Made by a program: the position numbers and the translations under genes. From NCBI GenBank assembly GCA_903772945.1, contig CAICTM010000055.1, forward strand, positions 84,588 to 148,587: a DNA stretch of 64,000 bases, written 5' to 3'. Positions 52,799-64,000 of this stretch are shown one piece after another. The number at the start of each line of letters is the position of its first letter. Position 1 is the first letter of the stretch. A model generated the notes under the pieces. The model was given only the letters and a program-made list of their open reading frames with translations, did not search any database and was not told the origin of the DNA. The stretch is from Seminavis robusta. Its lineage: Eukaryota; Bacillariophyta; Bacillariophyceae; Naviculales; Naviculaceae.

Positions 52799-53396
52799 TT
52801 TGCTTGAGATAACTTGATGGCTTTTGATGGTCGTCGGCGGTCGGGTAGCGCAAAGGATTTTTGTGGCAAACTTCTTGGACCTTGGCGGTAGTTTAGTTGT
52901 AAAGGTATGGTGGTAGCAGCTGCAATTGAGGAAAGAAAGATAGTTTTGTGACCCATCGGAGACGCAGCGGTGGTGTCTTCGCCATCAGACGGAGTTGAAA
53001 AAGCGCAGAATGCTTTCCGCTGTCGGCATCCTGGGAGGTGAGGGCAATAAGCTGATGTCAGTCTCGAACGTCAGTCCCAAGAGCTGTCCAAAGTTGCCTA
53101 AATGTGCAACGCGGTGGCTGGACAGCTGTCTTGAGGCAACACGTCATGCTACGGTAGACTGTGTGCTGCCAATGAAGTGTCAGGTCATCAATTCAAGCAA
53201 AGCAATCCCAGCATATGCTTGAAGCACAAACAATGATGTGTTGTGGTACGTCAGAAGATTGGAAAGTGGGTGGTGCTGGACGTGCCAGGACCTATTGAAG
53301 ATTTGCTGAATAGCTACGCCCACGCAGCAACAAGAAGCAAGCAGCACAGCACCTCCAGGTAAAACAGAGGTACAGTCGTAATTGAAAAAACTCTTT
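52799..53396. other. Intergenic
   Basis: Promoter side of the EamA gene; no gene seen. Confidence 0.5.
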
Positions 53397-53816
53397 TTGG
53401 AAAAAAGAAAATCACTCTTTTAAGTTGAGTCCCACTCAGAGAGCTGTCTCGTCTTTTAAAAAAAAGACAATTACTCTGTCTTATTATTAAAAGACGGCCG
53501 TCTTAAACTTAATAAAAGATATTGACCGTCCTAAAGAAGTCATTGTCTTATGCTTCAGATGATGTCTTTCTGAAACAGGAGGATGAAGTAAATTATAAAT
53601 TTACTAACCTCAAAATCTCCTCATCCCCCTGAATGTTTCAGATGTCGTCTTAAATGTATGAGACAATGACCGTCTTAAGACAATGACTGTCTTATGTTTA
53701 AAAGACGGTCTTATACTCTATGAGAGGGCTGTCTTAAGACAGAGTCATCGTCTGATACTTTAAGACAGCTGGTCATCTTGTAAATTTTAACAAAACTGTT
53801 TATAGCTTTTTTCCAA
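53397..53816. repeat. Foldback element made of GTCTTAAGAC-type words
   Basis: The ends TTGGAAAAAAG (53397-53407) and CTTTTTTCCAA (53806-53816) are inverted. Inside, AAGACGGTCTT, TGTCTTAAGACA and GACAATGACCGTCTTA words recur in both orientations. Two larger inner arms pair: TTCAGATGATGTCTTTCTGA on the left with TTCAGATGTCGTCTTAAATG read back on the right, and AGGAGGATGA with TCATCCCCCT. The centre is GTAAATT-ATA-AATTTAC near 53593-53609. No coding signal. The architecture is like the AGTCG foldback at 9531, but with different words. Confidence 0.75.
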
Positions 53817-54931
53817 GAATCAATCATTTACCCCAAGGCCCAAGGTGCGGGCGATACACTCTTCCCTGGCACCGGTACTAGACTACTATGGCCACCTAGG
53901 TAGTATTAGCTACCTCCTTGCTACGGTAGCTAGCTGAGAGATACTCGAGCAAGAGACGCATGTCTGCAATGAATGATTAAATGGTTGATCTCATTCTCCA
54001 GCGCCGAAGCAACCCTCCCCACAGGCGTACCGTATAACCTAGATATTGTAGTCCAGTCTTTTCCTCCGCGTTCTGGAAGCAACTAGGTACCATGCAAAGC
54101 CAAGCAAGCAACAACCGCCTGGAATCTACTTTGATACGTTTTCCAACATGACGATGCATCATCTTGGTAGTGCTGCTAGAGCAGGAAATTCAGGGAAGGA
54201 AGCAGCAGGAAAGCAAGAGTTGGGGCTTTTACATGTAATTAAAAAGCTATACGTTTCTAATTGGGTGGGGATACCCGCAACCCCTACAAAGATCAGCTAC
54301 CGGTACGAAGGCGGCGGCCCTATCGGTATTCTACATGTACGTTTTGTCGTTGCAGACTTCTCCGAGTCTGTGGCCTCGCTTCCCGATCCTGCTTTCTCTC
54401 GCTCAAATGATCGTCATCTCGTAGTGTTGGTCACCCTGCTTCTGACAGAGCAGCCTGGTAGCTAGCCGACGGAACAATAGAACGCTCCAAAAGGAGAGAT
54501 GTGAAGTCGCCCAGTTCATCTACAAGACTGACTCCCACACCTCAGAAGCAACGGAGCGAAATAATTGTGAGCCAACGGATGGATTTTGCTTTGTAAACAT
54601 TGTGAACCTTTCCATGAGTTTGATAGGGACTAAGGCAGCTTCTAAGCTGAATTCTATACCCGCATCCAAATTTACATAAAGCAAAATAGACTCCTTTTCG
54701 TTGCAACCTTATTTGTACTTCGCCACTGAACGTACTGGTACGAACAGCACTGTGCTGAACCACAAAGGCTTTCACAAACCCAAATCTTTTGATCTCCATT
54801 TTTTTTCGTCCACAACACCAAAAAAAGGCCACACAAGATCCAACTCCCCAAAAAAGTCGTTTCGCTGAATATCATTTTCTTCCGCATTGGGATGTCCTCA
54901 AAGATCTGCAGCGCCTGAACTGACTGCCACC
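53817..54931. other. Intergenic, upstream of the secreted EF-hand-like gene
   Basis: About 1.1 kb; CTAGCTAG and ACCGGTA words near 53873-53935 and 54299. No gene seen. Confidence 0.5.
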
Positions 54932-57679
54932 ATGATGATCTCCCCTATGTGGCACCGCCTAATCTTAGGGACACTGGTACTGGCGCCGCTGCTGATGAAC
55001 GGTTCATATGCACAGACTGGAGACCTTGAAATATGTCTGGACGCTATTGAAGAGGCCGACACAAGTGGAAACAATAGAATGAGTAAGGAAGAATATGTCG
55101 TTTTCCTAAACAACATCACAAGCGGAGACTTCGGCTTCACAACGTATGAAAATCTTCCGGAAGCGTTGTTGATGAACTTTGAAATATATGAGCAGACTGG
55201 AGGTGTCATCGATATTCGGGGTGCAACACTGAGAGCAAATGCAAACAAAAGACAGAAAAGAGTGGTCGAAACCCTCTGTGAAACCACGGACATGGCAATA
55301 GCAGTTCTTCCGACTTACGTATCGGTGAACAGAAACTCGGACTTGGATTCGAACAGTACCGCTTCCATCGAATCCAACACGACAAGGCTGTCCTTGAATG
55401 GCACAGACCACCTCGAATTCATCGGAACTAACCAAACTGCATTGGCGCTTCAAAATGAGACATTGTCAACTCCCAACGTGACAGCATCTGGAGGATACAA
55501 CAACACCAACATCACCGAAACTACTTCTACTTCATCTACTTCCAACACCACACCGCCACTGTCGGAAAACGATCAAGTGGCCACCAATTATTCATCGCAG
55601 CCAAACGCAACGGATGCAGCGCTACAGCAAGACCCGACGCATGGGCCTACCGTAGCCAATGCCACCATCGCGCCAAGTGCAATTGCTTCAGCTCCCCTCG
55701 GCGAACCAGAGAGTTCGCTGCCCCCGACATCCTCGCCGAGTTCGGCACCGACAGTAGCCACCACTCGGCCTTCTGTGCCTACACAGAGCCCTTCTTTGTC
55801 CACACCAGGTCCTTCTGTTTTGCCCACGGCTCCCAGCACTCTCGAAACAAGTTCTGTTCGAGACATTAATGCAACCGCCGGCACCAACGACACTAATGAC
55901 ACCGGAACAGATCTGTCCACTTCATCCCCAACCAACGCTCCGACAAATTCCACGTCCGAGCCAGAACCAACCATCGCACCAATCGATGTTATGTCCGCAG
56001 ACAACGTCACTAATGCGACAGAGGCAGATAACGGTTCCCAATCGGTATCTTCAGAGACATTACAAGCGCCGACAATGGCTCCTTCTCTAGATCCTCAGTC
56101 CGGCTGCAAAATGGTCATGAGTTTTGCTGACATAGACGAGGACGATGCAATGAATGAAATGGAGTACGTTTGGTTTCTAAATGACAACTGGGATAATCCC
56201 TACCCTGGTGCTGTATTCCAGGATCTCCCGCAAGGATTGAAAGACAACTTCAACAACTTTGCATCCGAAGGCCAGATTGACATTAGCATGTTGAACTCTG
56301 AAAATCCAATGTCCAACGATCAAGAGGCTTTTCTGGATCGGGTCTGCGCCGAAACAGAAATTGTGCTGTCTGCTGAGCCAGTCAGTGATACTGACGGAGA
56401 TGAGGCATCGATGGCCACGTTCAAGGAATGCCTAGAGTCTTTAACACTCCATGATGAGAACGGGGACTCCTGGCTCGAGTTCGATGAGTATGTTGCCTTA
56501 ATCAAGGTGTTATCTGGTGGAGATTTTGGCCAAGACAACTTTGAAGCGCTTCCAGACGAATTGCAGGACAACTTCTATGCCTTGGCAATTAGCTCCAGGA
56601 TTGACCTTGGTGGAGCCAAACATGGAGCTGACCTCTCAGCTCCGCAGAAAGAGGTCCTGGACACAATTTGTATTGAGACTAGCTATGCTCTGGAAGAAGC
56701 AAACAAGAATGCTGGAGAAGGAGATACTTTCGACACGGTAGATACCAACACGATGCTCGAGTATGCGGCCTGTTTCATGGGCATGAATGATGTCGACCAA
56801 AACGATGACTTCGCTCTGGATCAATCAGAGTACATTGATTTGATCAACTTGGTAAGAAGGCATTGTTGCAGCACTGTTGTACCAAGTTTCTGGCTTTGAA
56901 CACTAACCAAAACTCCCTTCTGCCGCAAATCTTAGATGGGCAAATACCGCTTTCAGAACTACAACTTTACGCAACTCCCGCTTCTCCTCCAGGACAACTT
57001 TTGGAACTTACAGACCGATGGCAGCATCGACATCGAGGGTTCTCAAGAAGGTCAAAGCCCTGATAGTGCTCAGCAACACCATCTAGGAGAAGTATGCCTG
57101 GAAACTACAGCGGCGGTGAACATGGCAATCGCCATGGCAATCGAATACACTGGGTCTGATACTTCAATGACGACGGCAAGCCCTTCTGACTTGACGCCTC
57201 AAGGTGAACCGATCGTCATCCATTCTTCCTTTAACATATACAGTGATGTTTGGATTGCCGGCGAAGAATTTATCATGGGAATGACTAGAGACAGTTTACA
57301 GGAGGCGTACAGACAATTTGTAATGGAGGCCATTGATGGATTGAGGCAACAAGGCAGGCAAAGGCAGTATTTTGGGGGGCGAAGCTTGCAAGAAACAGTC
57401 CGGAGACCGCTTGCTGTGCTTGATCGCGAGAGTCCATCCATCGACAACATTGTGGATCTGAACTGTGCTGGTGCCAGCGAAGGAGCCATCTGCAAGACTG
57501 TGTTTGCCTCTTATAAAATCTCTCCAATGGACGGCGACATGGACCGACAGGGTTTGTATGCCGAGTATGTGCGAGTGACTCAATCCTTTATCGACGGTGG
57601 CCTACTTCAAATTACGTTGGAACGGGTGAACCCAGAGACAATGATCACGGTGATTGGAGCTTCAGAACCTGTGGTATAA
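54932..57679 (+). CDS. Large secreted glycoprotein with four EF-hand-like repeat domains
   Basis: Two exons, 54932-56851 and 56936-57679 (84-nt intron joining LINL to MGKYRF); 887 residues. The ATG at 54932 has CCACCATG context and opens a signal peptide (MMISPMWHRLILGTLVLAPL..SYAQ); the frame also has an ATG at 54887. Four repeats of about 110-130 residues each start with Cys, then an EF-hand-like loop and EY: DTSGNNRMSKEEY, DIDEDDAMNEMEY, DENGDSWLEFDEY and DQNDDFALDQSEY. Each continues with a block like FEALPDELQDNFYALA and a Cys near IDLGG. Between repeats 1 and 2 lies a 250-residue S/T/P-rich linker with many NxT/NxS sites. Only the third loop has near-canonical Ca2+ ligands. The C-terminal part (IVIHSSFNIYSDVWIAGEEF onward) is a separate domain. 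Likely cell-surface or frustule-associated; role unknown. Confidence 0.7.
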
Positions 57680-58430
57680 TAGGGGCCTACAGAAGCACCA
57701 AACGAGAGGCCACCTGGCCAACATTTCTGTTCCAATTCTTCAGCGGACGATGACTACGACGAGCGAATGGAGGCCAACCGAAAAGGACTATTGCTTTCCA
57801 TCACAGCTGTGGAGTAGGTATGTCATTTTTAAGCGGCAAGTGGGTAGGATTGGACTGTCCGCTGTTCGGTATCTTTGAAAGTTCAAAGCAGCGAAGACAC
57901 GTTCCTGTGGTCTGCCCGACCCCAGAACACTGGGTTCTAACATCGCTTCAATCGGAAAGGGGTCCAGTGATCACAGCCAGCAAAGGAAGGAGGGATTCAT
58001 CAGCCTCAGCCAGAATTCAAAGCGAGTCAAGGAGATCTTCCGGATCCGGTCGAGCCGAATACCCCAGCAATACGCCTATCTTCGCGAAGTTCGGCGTTTG
58101 GGTGGCGACCTGGGCACTGAGTCTGATGAAGATGGCATGCACGACGAGGAACTGGGCAAAATGCAGGTCATCGATCTTGCTCCGTGCAACGGTGTCAATG
58201 CAGCCACCAATGACTTTGAAGCAATCAGCCAGGCTCATATGAGAAATCTTGTGAAACGGCAGCAGCAACAGCACTCAAGAGACGGTGTCCCCCCTTTGCG
58301 GAGAAAGAAGAACGACGATATGGGAAGCCAGGCCTCAGAAGACTTGAGCTTTGCGTTTCGAAGATATGCTATTGATGGAGAAGACAAGAGGAAACCTGAT
58401 GAGCCTCAAGAGCGATATGGTGACTTCTAG
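57680..58430 (+). pseudogene. Broken C-terminal continuation of the EF-hand-like gene
   Basis: Right after EPVV the frame has two stops in a row (TAA TAG, 57677-57682). The same frame then reads on as GPTEAPNERPPGQHF, DDDYDERMEANRKG and LLLSITAVE to a TAG near 57814. A further open stretch runs from about 57885 to TAG 58428-58430 after an AG acceptor-like site. It has basic KAAKTRSCGLPDPRTLGS, VKEIFRIRSSRIPQQYAYLR, LGGDLGTESDEDG and an S/D/R-rich end (DGEDKRKPDEPQERYGDF). This looks like the linker and cytoplasmic tail of a once longer membrane-anchored protein, now cut off; a clear transmembrane segment is not seen. It could instead be an unrelated small gene. Confidence 0.45.
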
Positions 58431-61400
58431 CTACCTGGATCGATCAGCAGTTCTGTAAACAACACACAACATGGGCTCTCGAGGCCTACCACTCGTAGAA
58501 TGTAACACTAGTAGCTTGGACCTCTATGTATTGCAGCATATTTGGACTGCTTGTGCTCCACACTGACCGGTATTGGGTTTGTAATGAACTTTTTGCAAAT
58601 GAGAGCTGCCGTAAACGCTTCTCTTCAACCTTCTTGCCATGCCATGCTATGCCATGCTTAGCCTTGATCATCCACAGGCTGCGGTGCTGGTATGAGAGCT
58701 TGGTGTGGTTGTGTTCCTGCTCTCACGCAGTAAGAACGACATATTACCTTTATCACGCGAGCTTTCCTTCTCGCCACCAGCACATCATGGTTCTCGGGCA
58801 GGCATCGGCTGGTCCTCAGTTGGGCTTGGTGTGAGACGTGAGACATTCGTCCAGGACAGCCATTCGTCTAAGAATGGTTCCGGGTGAGGGTCCTGCTGAT
58901 CCGGGATGGGCCAGGTGATGGACCTGGAGTTGGCATATCAACACTGATCCCTGGGCCCAAGTTGAGCCCAAGTTCTGGTTAGGTCTTGCTGGTGCCTGGC
59001 GAAGAACCAGGAACAACGCGTCGCTCCTGCTGTTCCCAGGGTGGGTCAAACAGTTTGCCGTGGTGATGGAGTCCAGGAGTTGGTCTGCGACTGGTCTAAG
59101 TTGCTGGATGGATCTGAGATTTCCCTCGTTCAAGAAGAGGACTGGACGTGGCCAGAGATTGAGGAGCGGTGGGTCCTCTTGTGAGACAAGGCGTCGGCCC
59201 CCTTGTGAGACAAGGCGTCGGTCCAGAATTGGTCCCGCAATCGGTCCAAGGCTCGGATTAGTTGTTCTGGTCCCTGTGGTGGTCCAAAAGAATCGACGAG
59301 CCATGCGAAGGTTCGGGTGTGGGTCATACATCATGCAGTAATGAAATACAGACCATGTTGCTTGCAATGCTCTGCTGGAGCTATCCAAAGCCAAATAAAA
59401 AGCGTCCGCTTCCGGTAGATTGGATTCGACTCTCGAATAAAGACACTGTACTGTACTAGACTCTTTCTATTATTACTATTATGCATGAACTAACCCAATC
59501 ATTTGCTTTTCCTTAGCGCATCTTGATCTCCGCGGGAACAGCAGGTTGATGATGCTCCTTTAGTTTTCTGTTGCATGGTGTCCTGTGTGGTCAACGCAGT
59601 GTTCTGCTGTAGCTGGTCTGGGAATGAACGAACCATTAATCCGATGAGTGTCCATACCTATCTAGTAACATGAGAGCTGTTCTGACTCCTTTGGCTGCGT
59701 CGCCACCCGTTCCTCCGACGCCAGTTCGTTTTCTATCTGGTTGTTAGTATGAGACATTCTATCCTACCTCGTCACGAAGGTTCAGTATCGTCGAGACCAG
59801 TGATCGTCATGCTCCACATGGGTCCGCGATATTTCGCTGGATCTTATGAGAGGAGAAATGTGTGTACTCGAAATCCTGAAGCGTTACAATTCCTAGCACT
59901 GGCTTCTCCAGAGTGCAGAAGAGCAAGCTCGTCTATCGGTCCTTCTGACCTTTTGGTCTCTACGGTTGCCACTCTTAAGCGTGAAGAAATATGTCCACAC
60001 CTACGTTCCATAAAGCGGTGTAACACGCAGTAGAAACTGCCGAGAGCACTGCTGCAATTACGTAGTATCCTGCCTTCTCTCTCTGTATCAGTATCTATCG
60101 AGAGTAGTAGAGATTTCAGAAGAGATTGCACAGTCTCGAGGTTCTTCGCACTCTTAAGCTCGATCGGAGTCCATAGTAACTTTCAAGGCTCTGCCCGCTT
60201 CTTTAGAGCTTGTCACACATGCATCTGAGAACGTTGTCCCATGGTAGGTTTGTATCCAAGCCATTTCCTGGCTACTTGACGACAACTTGAAAGACTGGAA
60301 TCCGCCAATGTCCTGTCATGGTGTTGGCTTTTAAATGACTAGTTAAGTCCAAATCCTTCTTCTCTTAGCTCGGCTCTCTTTGGTCTTCCTAGTCGCTTGC
60401 GAATTGGCTATGAGTTCGAGGCGCTCTTTGTATTATCGTCTGTCCCATTTAATAGGGATCTGGCATGCAAAAGTCTCTTCACTCTTGGTCTTGCAGGGGC
60501 TACGCCTTCTAGCAGACTTTGCTTGTGGGTATTTATTCACTAAGCGCTGTGAGTTGTGGTCACAAGTATTGCCCTGTTGCTGGCGGTTTCCCAAATAGGC
60601 CCAGATAATCTTTAATAAGTGAGATCTTCTCGATCATAGATGTTTTGTGTGGTATAGTGTCTGCTTAGTTGATCACCGGTGCTTTCCGAATAGCCTGTCT
60701 CCTGTGAAGTGGAGATGTCTGTGAAGCATTATCTCTTGCCTATGAGATGCGTGTGTGGTTGGGGTTTGACTCGACGCTTCGAAGGTCGAGTCCCTCTAAC
60801 TTGTAGACCTCATGCCTTTTTGGGCAAAGCGTTTGTAGGTCTAACTTAGAGCATAGCTTAGTGAGCCTGGTGTACCGCACCTTGAGGCTGATCAAATCGC
60901 TGCTCTCATCCCGCACTATGCTCCTGTTTCTGGTTGAGCGAAAAGCTAGAGGTAATCGGTGTACCTCCAAATGTATACTCTTGCCTATACCAGATACAGT
61001 AAAAGCATCAACAGGGGGGAGTCTAGCGACGGGATTCCTAGTAAGGCTTAACTCGTGTTAAAACATAGTTTCCACGGAGAAATAAATGCTACCGTATCCA
61101 TGGGTCACGTACATTTAACGACACAAGGCGATGCTTGTACTAGCGTTGACGACCGCCAACATATAGTGTGGTAAGGTGTGCCTTCGCGAATAAATGAACA
61201 TTCACAATCTGTCCCAACTTCATTACACTGCGATCATGCATTCTACACAACATTCTCCAGTCCTTTCGGTCGGAGCAACTGACCTATCAGCCGATGGTAG
61301 TATCTAGACTTAACAGATAGCGATTACCATGACTAACAAGGTGTCTCGACAGTGCTTGTTCCCGTCTTTCAAGAGAAGGACTGTGGCAGTACAAGTCTAG

Positions 61401-62787
61401 TTATTAAAGCAATATAACGACCTAATAGAACTGTGGTCTTAATGTGATACTTGATGAGACTGAGAGAGATGATGTGAGACTGTTACTATTTGAGGATGAT
61501 CACTAATAGATCTCGGCTTAGCAATAAACAGTGGTTTAACAAATTTAATTTCGTGTTTCCCAGCTGCGATATGACAGAGATACTTGTATGACTGTAAAAG
61601 GTAAAGTCGAGCTGATTCACTCAGTAGTAACTTTACTGATTGTTAGGGCAGTGGTACGTGAAATTATATTGTAGCGATGATCAGTGCGCGAGGAATAGCT
61701 CTGGGTACGATTGGTGAGCCATTTCAAGAACAGAGTGCTAGTGAAACTTCAAGTACGATGAAGGAGTGTTTGCGAATGACTCGAGTAATACGACTCGACT
61801 CTATATCGGCTGATTTCTCCCTCTTCTAACCAACCGACCATACCTACACATCCTACACGAGCGCAACACAAAACACGATCGATACGCTTACGAGTGAGTA
61901 GTACAAGTCCAGATCGATTCGTTATGTCATCCCAGTAGAGACAGTGCTCAATACTTCTGGCAGCCTCCGGTGCAGCACATTGGACACTACCTGCAGATAG
62001 TACTCGTAAGTATGACTCTCCATTTGGGTATAAACTGTTGTCCTTATCTCAGTAGAGGTAGTTGCCGAAGTATTGGATTCGAGGCTAAATGAGGGTGGTG
62101 TCCACAATTGCTCTAGTGTTCTGCAATGTTCTGCGAGGGCACTTGTATGGGTTGCTTTAATGTTGTCAAAGGGTCTAAGGCGCACAGCAGGGTTTCGAAC
62201 ACTTCGCACTGATTCTGTATAAGACAGCGATAATTGTCGATTGACGTCCTACTCGTCTTCATTAGACGGTCGTTTATTCAAGCAAGAAGAGTTAGCGTGT
62301 GATTGTTTACGGTTATTCACAACTGGTAATAATTTTGGGTACACACCATTAACCGTTCCGGCCACCTGCGTATGGCTCAGACCACGATGGACTGACTCTT
62401 TCTGGCGACTGCGAAGACGTCTCGGAACAACGCAAAAAGACTACGTTTGCTAGCTATATTTTGTATCGACTTGGTTGGAATTACTGGAGAATTGTTTATT
62501 GCTGCATTGTTTGGTACGTTGAATGGTCAAATGGCTGAAACATCGAAACATACTGCATCTGCAAGCTGCAAGCAATGGAGACACTGTTTGATGTTTGTTT
62601 GACCATCAAACAGGAAGAAAGTAATAATAGCCGCTTGATGAGCCTCCGAGTCGAGTCATGCACTGCTGGAGTACAGATTTGTGGACTTTTATCCCGTTCT
62701 TTAGCTTTGAGCCTCCTCCGAGCCCACCGGAAAGATTTGGCCATTGCTTTCTTGCTTGCAGCCAAGCTGGCATTTGTGGTTGATCTC
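58431..62787. other. Gene-poor stretch of about 4.4 kb
   Basis: No protein domain recognised on either strand. 58870-59300 is a degenerate GGTCC/CCAGG-rich repeat like that at 34500-34900 and gives a spurious minus-strand frame of about 190 codons. 59450-62500 has only short frames and many stops. No tRNA or rRNA gene was recognised. It could hold a very old element that can no longer be read. Confidence 0.5.
59178..59221. repeat. Two-copy tandem repeat, 24-bp period
   Basis: CTTGTGAGACAAGGCGTCGG occurs at 59178-59197 and again at 59202-59221 with no mismatch. It lies in the degenerate repeat. Confidence 0.9.
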
Positions 62788-63873
62788 TCACCCTTCTTGT
62801 CTCATCGTTTCCACTGCCTCTTGCACATCACTCCAAGCAATGAGACCGAACCACTTGGACAAGGCCGTATGAGCCTGCTCCAGGAGCTCTACAACATCTG
62901 TAACGTCCACTTCTTGCGGCGTTAGCTTCAATTGATACTCCATCTCCGCAATGGCATCATCCATGGCGGTTAGGAAATCATTGCGATACAAATCTCTCAA
63001 ATCCAAGTCGGCCGTTATGACTGCCGTCAAGGATGGTAATTGATCATTCCGAATCAGTTGTTTTCTCGTCTCCTTGCTCGCAGTCAACAAATATGCCTGT
63101 CCAAACTCGAGTTGGGATGTGTAATAGTTCAGTGCGGCTCGTAGTTCATTGTTGGATTCTAGCTTGGATTCTTGGTACTGCAACATCCCCCATTGACGTT
63201 CGACATCGGCTTGATTGAGCATGGCGGCCATTCGATCGGGGAGCGATGTCAAGTCTTTGCGGTTGGCTTGGTACTGCTGCTTGTTGGCCGATGAAATTCC
63301 CGTTGTCAGTTGTGCCGTGGAGGGTGACGCTCGTGGAGGCAGTCGTTGTTGTTGTTTGGCAGAAGTTGTAGTAGTAAAGAGTGGAGGACGATTCTTCCAC
63401 AATTGACTCATTTGTTGTAGCGTTTGGTACTTTTGTTGTTGTTGTGTGCTGGCGGTCTTGTCGTCAAGAGATTGCGACAAGTCATACAGTTGATCGACTG
63501 CCAGCTTGAGCTGGGTCGCTGGTAAGAGGGCGCTGGCAGGAGCAAATGGTTTGCCTCCTCTCTTGTTGTCGCCATCATCTTCTTCTTTATCTTGAAAGGG
63601 CAAGGCTTCTTCGCAGCTTCCCACGGTCGGGATTGCTACTAGTACTGGCAGTGCCAACGCCGTTGCCATCATAGATCTCCTGCTACTACAGGTACATATA
63701 GATAACGAGGAGAATATCGGCACCTTATCAGTGCTGGATTCCAAACTATTTGCCCGTTGCCATCGTTTCGCAACCATACTTTCCTCGACCACCATGGCCA
63801 TTGCCAACCGACAGTTTCTCCATCCAATGAGTAGATAAGCAACGAACAGGAGTCGTCGTAGTAAAGGCGTCAT
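62788..63873 (-). CDS. Probable thylakoid-lumen protein with twin-arginine transfer signal, function unknown
   Basis: 361 residues, single exon. Three-part targeting is visible: a hydrophobic signal peptide (LLRRLLFVAYLLIGW), a basic/hydroxylated middle, then SSRRSMMATALALPVLVAIP (about 63-82) ending near VGSCEEA, a twin-arginine (RR) signal for the thylakoid. The mature part starts acidic (DKEEDDGDNKRGG), then LLPATQLKLAVDQLYDLSQS, a Q/T-rich insert and a helical domain: LTSLPDRMAAMLNQADVERQ, LRAALNYYTSQLEFGQAYLL, LTAVITADLDLRDLYRNDFL and DVTDVVELLEQAHTALSKWF. The four-helix feel recalls small lumenal photosystem-associated proteins such as PsbQ-like ones, but I do not recognise a named family. 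Role in photosystem assembly is inference from location only. Confidence 0.7.
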   Translation of the reverse strand: MTPLLRRLLFVAYLLIGWRNCRLAMAMVVEESMVAKRWQRANSLESSTDKVPIFSSLSICTCSSRRSMMATALALPVLVAIPTVGSCEEALPFQDKEEDDGDNKRGGKPFAPASALLPATQLKLAVDQLYDLSQSLDDKTASTQQQQKYQTLQQMSQLWKNRPPLFTTTTSAKQQQRLPPRASPSTAQLTTGISSANKQQYQANRKDLTSLPDRMAAMLNQADVERQWGMLQYQESKLESNNELRAALNYYTSQLEFGQAYLLTASKETRKQLIRNDQLPSLTAVITADLDLRDLYRNDFLTAMDDAIAEMEYQLKLTPQEVDVTDVVELLEQAHTALSKWFGLIAWSDVQEAVETMRQEG

Positions 63874-64000
63874 GTGCTGCGCTAGCTCTAGCTACGGTAG
63901 CAACAGCCACAGCAGTAGTCTAGTCTACCAGAGTTGGAGGCAATACAGCGACAATGCAACGACGTCTTCTTCTATATATTAATTGTATTTCTCTCTCTTT

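Noticed and set aside
58816-59394. Minus-strand open frame of 192 codons
   Set aside because: Lies in a degenerate GGTCC repeat with a 24-bp tandem duplication; composition explains the absence of stops.
60760-60815. tRNA-like T-arm sequence (GGTCGAGTCCCTC)
   Set aside because: No matching acceptor, D or anticodon stems could be drawn around it.

Overview
The window looks like nuclear DNA of a diatom, probably a raphid pennate with a repeat-rich genome. The reasons are short GT-AG introns (roughly 75-170 nt), plastid precursors with a signal peptide followed by an A|F cleavage-like site (13740, 51437), and protein families that are expanded in diatoms: vWD-domain secreted proteins, single-pass LRR proteins ending in a CCSECY-type tail, and DDE_Tnp4-type transposases. 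The organism call is inference; the gene structures were read from the sequence. Two eight-base palindromes, TACCGGTA and CTAGCTAG, recur in the intergenic DNA.

Layout. 0-10 kb is mostly repeats and relics: a zinc-finger C-terminus cut by the left edge, a decayed vWD-domain gene, a nested inverted repeat (3444-4219), a complete-looking Harbinger-type transposon with 44-bp perfect terminal inverted repeats and two intact genes (4613-8609), and a foldback element built of AGTCG words (9531-9842). 10-21 kb holds a DUF1349-like protein, an Hsp70-fold membrane ATPase divergent from a plastid SET-domain methyltransferase, a 999-residue P-protein/ArsB-like transporter, and a small hydrophilic protein. 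22-28 kb holds a Ser/Arg/Lys-Pro repeat protein, a second mobile-looking patch (Uma2-like nuclease ORF plus a broken DDE transposase between related direct repeats), and a two-domain orphan protein.

28-40 kb is a dense housekeeping stretch: tryptophan synthase beta (three exons) divergent from a 2H cyclic phosphodiesterase, an acidic/basic single-pass membrane protein, a six-exon LRR membrane protein, and a NOP9-like Pumilio protein. 40.6-46.3 kb is the most striking locus: two paralogous pentameric ligand-gated ion channel-like genes in the same orientation, with an EF-hand-containing UPF0126-like membrane protein gene between them on the other strand. 47-64 kb holds a calcineurin-like phosphoesterase, a serine carboxypeptidase with a frameshift, a plastid EamA transporter, a second foldback element (53397-53816), a large secreted EF-hand-like repeat protein with a broken tail, a gene-poor stretch of about 4.4 kb, and a probable thylakoid-lumen protein with a twin-arginine-like transfer signal.

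How the genes may relate. Most are independent eukaryotic transcription units. Three close divergent pairs (Hsp70-like/SET, TrpB/CPDase, NOP9/channel 1) probably share promoter regions. The channel cluster and its Ca2+-binding neighbour are the only group where a joint function is worth testing.
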